Shown here piece after piece: positions 14,210 to 17,803 of a DNA stretch of 17,803 bases (position 1 is the stretch's first letter; every line of letters begins with the position of its first letter). Location of the stretch: assembly GCA_022510885.1 (NCBI GenBank), contig JAFLSP010000002.1, forward strand, positions 7,940-25,742, written 5' to 3'. The stretch is from Treponema sp. GTDB taxonomy: Bacteria; Spirochaetota; Spirochaetia; Treponematales; Treponemataceae. Position numbers and translations under genes: made by a program. Below the pieces are notes generated by a model. The model saw only the letters and a program-made list of their open reading frames with translations, was not told the origin of the DNA and did not search any database.

Positions 14210-16312
14210 TTATTCAATGCTTCTGATTAAATCCACGATGGCGGGCGTGCGCACAAGCCCGAGTTTTTCCGCCGTGCTGCGGTCGTCTTTCGGCTTCTTG
14301 CCGCCTTTCTTTGCGGGCTGACCGTTCTCATCGGCGGCGGGAGCGGTATCGGCGACGCTGCCATCCTCGGCGGGCATGGACTTAACCAATACCTCATCGC
14401 CCACGTTCACGCGGTCGTAAAATCCTTTCTGCCGCAGTTTGCCCTGCGCAATCTCCTCGCCCACGCGCGTCACCGTAATCGTGCCGAGCGCGTCGTCCTT
14501 GCCGAATTCCACGCCGGGCGAACCGTCCTTAGTACGCACCGCGCCCGCCTTTATCACGTCGAGCACGGCGTTCTCCGCCATTCCCTCGACCTTCCCTATA
14601 TCGACGAGCACTTCGTTCACGCTGCGCGCAATGATTTTTCCGCGCACGGGAAGCATATCAAGGATGTTGCGGCGAAACGAGCGCAGCACAGACGCATATT
14701 TGTCGTTGCCCGTGCGGAACGTGTTGAACCGCGCCACCTCAACGCCCGTGCGCGCCGAGTAGACCACCGCGTCAAGGGCGACCTCACGCGCGGTCTCGTC
14801 CACGCTCAGCAGCACGAAATAGTCCATGCCGCCCGTGCGCGCAAGCCGGAACGCCTCGCCGTAGCCGCCGACCGGCTGGTTGCGCACCTCCACGGACGTA
14901 ATCGCCACGCCATTGAAGATGTCGCGGAGCATCTGCGCGGAGATGTGCTCGACCTCGCCGTGGAGCAGCTGCACGGGACTGTTCGCGTAGTACAGGCCGA
15001 CGTGCCAGCGCGTCTTGTCAAGGTAGAACGGGTCAATGTCCCAGGCAGTGTTGAGCGAATACTTGAGCAGCGAGTCGTATGCCTCAATCGTGTCCGCCAT
15101 CTTGATTTTTCGGTAGCGCTCCGCGTCGTCCGTCTCCGCGACTGCCTGCCCGTGCTCGCTGATGAACTTGAGCTGCTGTAAGTACAACTCGTTCAGCCCC
15201 GCCTGCGAGAGCAGCGCGGCGAATTCGGTGCGGGCGCGCTCGTTGTTCGGGTCAATCTTGAGCGCGCGCTGATACTCGTAGCGCGCCTCCTCGCCCATGA
15301 ACAGCTTGGCATAGTCGCGCCCTTTTTTCAAATGATATGCCGACCACTGCGCGCGTCGCCGGTCTTCCACCTGCGTCGTCTGCGTCACCAGCAGCTCCAG
15401 TGCGGCGCGCATCACCTCGTCGTTCTCGTCAATCGTGAGCGCGGTCGCCCAGGTGGCGATGGCATCCTCGTTTTTGCCCTGCTTGGTCTGGCACAGTCCT
15501 TTCAGATACCAAGCGGAAATCGTCTTGCGCTCACGCGCAATCAAATAGTCGCAGATGTCCGTCACCTCGTCGTACCGCGCCTGCGCGAACAGCACCGAGG
15601 CAAGCAGCACATACGCCTTGGTGAAATCACCGTTGATTTGCACCGCCGCGCGCGCGCGCCGCTCCGCCTCGTCAAGGTTGCCGGCACGCGCCGCAAGGTA
15701 GGCGGCAAGGTAATGCACCTGCGCGTCGCCGCTGTGAAAATGCAGTGCCTGCTGCACATACTCCTGCGCGGCGGCATCGTTGCCCGTCTCCGCCGAGAGC
15801 AGCGCGAGCGAGAGCAAGGCCTTGCGGTTGTCCGCCTGCCGCTTGAGCGCGTCCACGTAGCGGTTTTTCGCCGCATCGTACCGCCCCGCAAACAGGTCCA
15901 GCTCCGCAAGCCCGAAGCGCGCCTGCACGTCATTCGGGGCTTTTTTGAGCATCGCGTCGAACACCGCGCGCGCCTCGTCAAGCCGCCCCGTCGCGATGTA
16001 GGCAAGCCCGCGCAAATTCTGGATTTCCGCCCGGTCCCGCGCGTATTTCTCCGCGCTGTCAAGGTACGTAAGCGTCAGGTTGTAATCGTCCAGCTCATAC
16101 GTCACCTGCGCGAGGTGCAGCCATGCGTCGGCATAAGACGCATTGAGGCGCAGCGCCTCGTGGAAATCCTCGCCCGCGCCGTAATAGTCGCCCTGCCGCT
16201 GCCGCTCAAGGCCACGCTCATAGAACTGCCGCGCCGTCTGTGTCTGCGCGCCCACGACAGCACACGCCACACACAACGCGAGCACCATTCCTATCTTCCG
16301 CATATCTTTCAT
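14210..16312 (-). CDS. Large secreted TPR protein with CsgG/FlgT-like C-terminal region
   Basis: The 700-residue product starts with a signal peptide (RKIGMVLALCVACAVVGAQ, about 5-23); the cysteine in LCVAC could be a loose lipobox. Residues about 25-370 are at least eight TPR units (for example AYIATGRLDEARAVFDAMLK, AARAGNLDEAERRARAAVQI and GEEARYEYQRALKIDPNNER), a scaffold for protein contacts. Residues about 445-555 (QLLHGEVEHISAQMLRDIF, MDYFVLLSVDE, VVYSARTGVEVARF) resemble the CsgG/LpoB-like domain of envelope proteins. The next 90 residues (VRGKIIARSVNEVLVDIGK, VGDEVLVKS) resemble a small SH3-like barrel like that of FlgT. The tail is Lys/Ala/Pro-rich. ATG at 16312 follows GGTGGGGTGGGT, 18 bases after corC. 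Likely a periplasmic or outer-membrane scaffold; partner unknown. Confidence 0.82.
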   Translation of the reverse strand: MKDMRKIGMVLALCVACAVVGAQTQTARQFYERGLERQRQGDYYGAGEDFHEALRLNASYADAWLHLAQVTYELDDYNLTLTYLDSAEKYARDRAEIQNLRGLAYIATGRLDEARAVFDAMLKKAPNDVQARFGLAELDLFAGRYDAAKNRYVDALKRQADNRKALLSLALLSAETGNDAAAQEYVQQALHFHSGDAQVHYLAAYLAARAGNLDEAERRARAAVQINGDFTKAYVLLASVLFAQARYDEVTDICDYLIARERKTISAWYLKGLCQTKQGKNEDAIATWATALTIDENDEVMRAALELLVTQTTQVEDRRRAQWSAYHLKKGRDYAKLFMGEEARYEYQRALKIDPNNERARTEFAALLSQAGLNELYLQQLKFISEHGQAVAETDDAERYRKIKMADTIEAYDSLLKYSLNTAWDIDPFYLDKTRWHVGLYYANSPVQLLHGEVEHISAQMLRDIFNGVAITSVEVRNQPVGGYGEAFRLARTGGMDYFVLLSVDETAREVALDAVVYSARTGVEVARFNTFRTGNDKYASVLRSFRRNILDMLPVRGKIIARSVNEVLVDIGKVEGMAENAVLDVIKAGAVRTKDGSPGVEFGKDDALGTITVTRVGEEIAQGKLRQKGFYDRVNVGDEVLVKSMPAEDGSVADTAPAADENGQPAKKGGKKPKDDRSTAEKLGLVRTPAIVDLIRSIE

Positions 16313-16330
16313 ACCCACCCCACCGTATGC

Positions 16331-17161
16331 TTAGTCTTCCTCGCGCTCCTGCCCGTCCGCCTCATCGTGGCGGATGACCTTGATAAGATTCACGCGATGT
16401 CCTTCCATATCCTGGATAATGAATTCATAGTTGTTCCAGCGGATGCTCTCCTCGCTCGCGGGAATGCGCCCGAACAGGTCGAGCACGAAGCCGCCGAGCG
16501 TGTCGAATTCCTCCGTCGGGAACGTCGAGGCGATGCGCTCGTTCAGGTCGTCCAGGTTGACCCGCGCGTCGCACAGCCACTCGTTCTCCTTGCCCACCGT
16601 CACGATGTCCTCATGCTCCTCGTCGAACTCGTCCTGGATGTCGCCGACGATTTCCTCGATGATGTCCTCCATGCAGACGATGCCGCTCATGCCGCCGTAC
16701 TCGTCAATCGCGATGGCGATGTGGATGTGCCGCCGCTTGAACTCGCGCAGCAGCGCGTCGATTTTCTTGGACTCGGGAACGAAATACGCCTTGCGCACCG
16801 CGAGCTTCAGGTCAATCGCCTCCTTCTTGGCGAAGGCCTTAATCAAGTCCTTCACGTACAGCACGCCCACCACGTTGTCAATCGAGTCCTCATAGACAGG
16901 AAAGCGCGAGTGACCGCTCTCGGCGATTTTCTCCAGCAGCTCGTCCTGCGGCGTGTCGAGCGAGATGAAGTCCACGTCGATGCGCGGAATCATCACCTCC
17001 TTGACCGAGGTGTTGGACAGGTCCTCGATGCCCTTAATCATGTCCTTCTTTTCCTCAATCAGGATTGCTTCTTGTGCCCGGTCAGCGCCCGTAAACGACC
17101 CTGCCGGGCTGCTAGAGTGAGGGTCTCCGTCTTTGCTCTTGCCAAACCTAAAAAAACTCAT
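16331..17161 (-). CDS. corC: CBS-domain protein of the CorC/TlyC (YbeX) family
   Basis: The 276-residue product has a short polar N-terminus, two CBS domains (about 55-110, VMIPRIDVDFISLDT to VVGVLYVKDLI, and 117-175, ending in DEYGGMSGIVCMEDIIEEIV) and the CorC/HlyC-associated domain (about 190-265, with FDTLGGFVLDLFGRIP). CBS pairs bind adenine nucleotides. Family members are linked to magnesium or cobalt efflux and, as YbeX next to YbeY in E. coli, to ribosome maturation; the haemolysin name TlyC is historical. There is no DUF21 membrane domain, so this is the soluble type. ATG at 17161 overlaps the ybeY stop by four bases (ATGA); a GTG at 17173 is less likely. Confidence 0.9.
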   Translation of the reverse strand: MSFFRFGKSKDGDPHSSSPAGSFTGADRAQEAILIEEKKDMIKGIEDLSNTSVKEVMIPRIDVDFISLDTPQDELLEKIAESGHSRFPVYEDSIDNVVGVLYVKDLIKAFAKKEAIDLKLAVRKAYFVPESKKIDALLREFKRRHIHIAIAIDEYGGMSGIVCMEDIIEEIVGDIQDEFDEEHEDIVTVGKENEWLCDARVNLDDLNERIASTFPTEEFDTLGGFVLDLFGRIPASEESIRWNNYEFIIQDMEGHRVNLIKVIRHDEADGQEREED

Positions 17162-17673
17162 GCGCGTCCGCACGTTCCCGTGCCTTCCTCCTTTTCTATA
17201 ATGCGCTCATCAGCGAATCCGCGCAAGACGGATTCCTGCAATTTCAGCATCTCATCATCCGGCTCCCTGCCCGGCTCGACGTGCGCCTCGCCGTGGTCGT
17301 AGCCGTTCAGGTGCAGCGTCCCGTGGATAAGCAGACGCTTCAGCTCCTCGTCCGCGTCCACGCCGAAGTACGCCGCATTCCTGGGCAGCGTCTCAAGGCT
17401 CACCGCCATGTCGCCCATGCGCCGCCACGCCGCTCCGTCCTCATCCGCGTACTCCCCGCCGTCCTCAAAGGAAAGGATGTCGGTCGGCTCATCGATGCCG
17501 CGGAACTGCCGGTTCAGCGCGCGGATGAACGCATCGTCGCAGAACAGCACGGAGATTTCCTCCCCGTCATACCCGAGCGCATCGAGCGCACGGAGCAGGA
17601 ACGGCTCGACCCTGCCAAGCCACGACGGCGGCTCCAGCGGCTCCTGCACGGACACGAACACACGGCTGCTCAT
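17158..17673 (-). CDS. ybeY: YbeY, single-strand-specific endoribonuclease
   Basis: YbeY is a metal-dependent RNase needed for 16S rRNA 3'-end maturation and ribosome quality control. The 171-residue protein carries the family signature HGTLHLNGYDHGEAH (117-131), whose His117, His121 and His127 bind zinc, preceded by TDILSFE (64-70) and GDMAVS (87-92), both conserved in the family. The length is typical. ATG at 17673 overlaps the upstream stop by four bases (ATGA) with GGGGA just before it, so it is coupled to the HD-domain gene. The downstream partner corC matches the E. coli ybeY-ybeX pairing. Confidence 0.95.
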   Translation of the reverse strand: MSSRVFVSVQEPLEPPSWLGRVEPFLLRALDALGYDGEEISVLFCDDAFIRALNRQFRGIDEPTDILSFEDGGEYADEDGAAWRRMGDMAVSLETLPRNAAYFGVDADEELKRLLIHGTLHLNGYDHGEAHVEPGREPDDEMLKLQESVLRGFADERIIEKEEGTGTCGRA

Positions 17674-17803
17674 GCTTCCCCGTCTTCCGCCGGCTTCTCG
17701 CTCGCGGGAACGGCGGGCTTCTCTTTGTCGCCTTCCGCCGATTTCTCGCCCGGCTTCTCCTCGCCGGGGTCCTTCTGGTTCGGGTACTCAATGCGGCTGT
17801 GGT
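17670..17803 (-). CDS. C-terminal end of a probable PgpH-type HD phosphohydrolase (cut by window edge)
   Basis: Only the last 44 codons are in the window. They read HSRIEYPNQK, then a Lys/Glu/Pro-rich tail (EEKPGEKSAEGDKEKPAVPA and on) ending at TGA 17670-17672. The HxRIEYP block is what I recall at the end of the HD domain in 7TM-7TMR-HD (PgpH) proteins, which degrade cyclic di-AMP at the membrane, and these genes are often next to ybeY. The catalytic HD residues and membrane segments lie outside the window, so this is an inference from a short motif and the neighbourhood. The charged tail after the motif may be lineage-specific. Confidence 0.6.
   Translation of the reverse strand, partial: HSRIEYPNQKDPGEEKPGEKSAEGDKEKPAVPASEKPAEDGEA

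Noticed and set aside
15332..17302. A 656-codon open frame on the + strand
   Set aside because: It runs antisense across the TPR, corC and ybeY genes, ignores their boundaries and has shadow-like Arg/His/Leu composition.
1..17803. tRNA, rRNA, CRISPR, mobile element or attachment site
   Set aside because: The gaps between genes are all under about 150 bases, and none contains cloverleaf-like, repeated or transposase-related sequence.

Overview
The window is GC-rich chromosomal DNA, densely packed with genes. Gene families and gene order point to a spirochaete, most likely a treponeme or close relative: secreted TPR and PEGA-like proteins mixed with housekeeping genes, ftsY followed by a secreted protein and a lolC-lolD-lolE set, and a CorC/YbeY/HD-domain cluster. 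This assignment rests on remembered gene content and was not tested by a search. No tRNA, rRNA, CRISPR array, insertion sequence or phage gene was seen.

Layout. (1) 1-786, + strand: the 3' part of an outer-membrane beta-barrel gene, ending at a strong bidirectional terminator (805-842). (2) 936-5157, - strand: mcsA-mcsB-clpC, a protein quality-control operon (zinc-finger adaptor, arginine-kinase homologue, Hsp100 unfoldase) with no ctsR gene in front of it. (3) 5215-9523, - strand: a secreted protein with no known family, followed by the two permeases and the ATPase of a Lol-type lipoprotein exporter. (4) 9527-14177, - strand: ftsY, a secreted PEGA-like protein with two possible membrane segments, prfB (RF2) with a programmed +1 frameshift, and a secreted fibronectin-III-like protein. 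(5) 14210-17803, - strand: a secreted TPR protein, a CBS-domain CorC/TlyC protein, the rRNA endonuclease YbeY, and the C-terminal tail of what is probably a PgpH-type HD phosphohydrolase cut by the window edge.

From 17803 down to 936 every gene lies on the - strand. Most junctions overlap or are a few bases apart (ATGA or GTGA overlaps at four of them), so translation is probably coupled along long transcripts. The widest gap is 57 bases, in front of mcsA, where a good -10 box is visible. The common theme is protein biogenesis: translation termination, rRNA maturation, SRP-dependent membrane targeting, lipoprotein export and degradation of damaged proteins, with four secreted proteins of unknown function between these steps.

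The points most worth checking are the RF2 frameshift site, an McsB that lacks the usual active-site cysteine and glutamates, the uncharacterised secreted protein coupled to the Lol genes, and the two large secreted proteins with CsgG/LpoB-like segments on either side of prfB.
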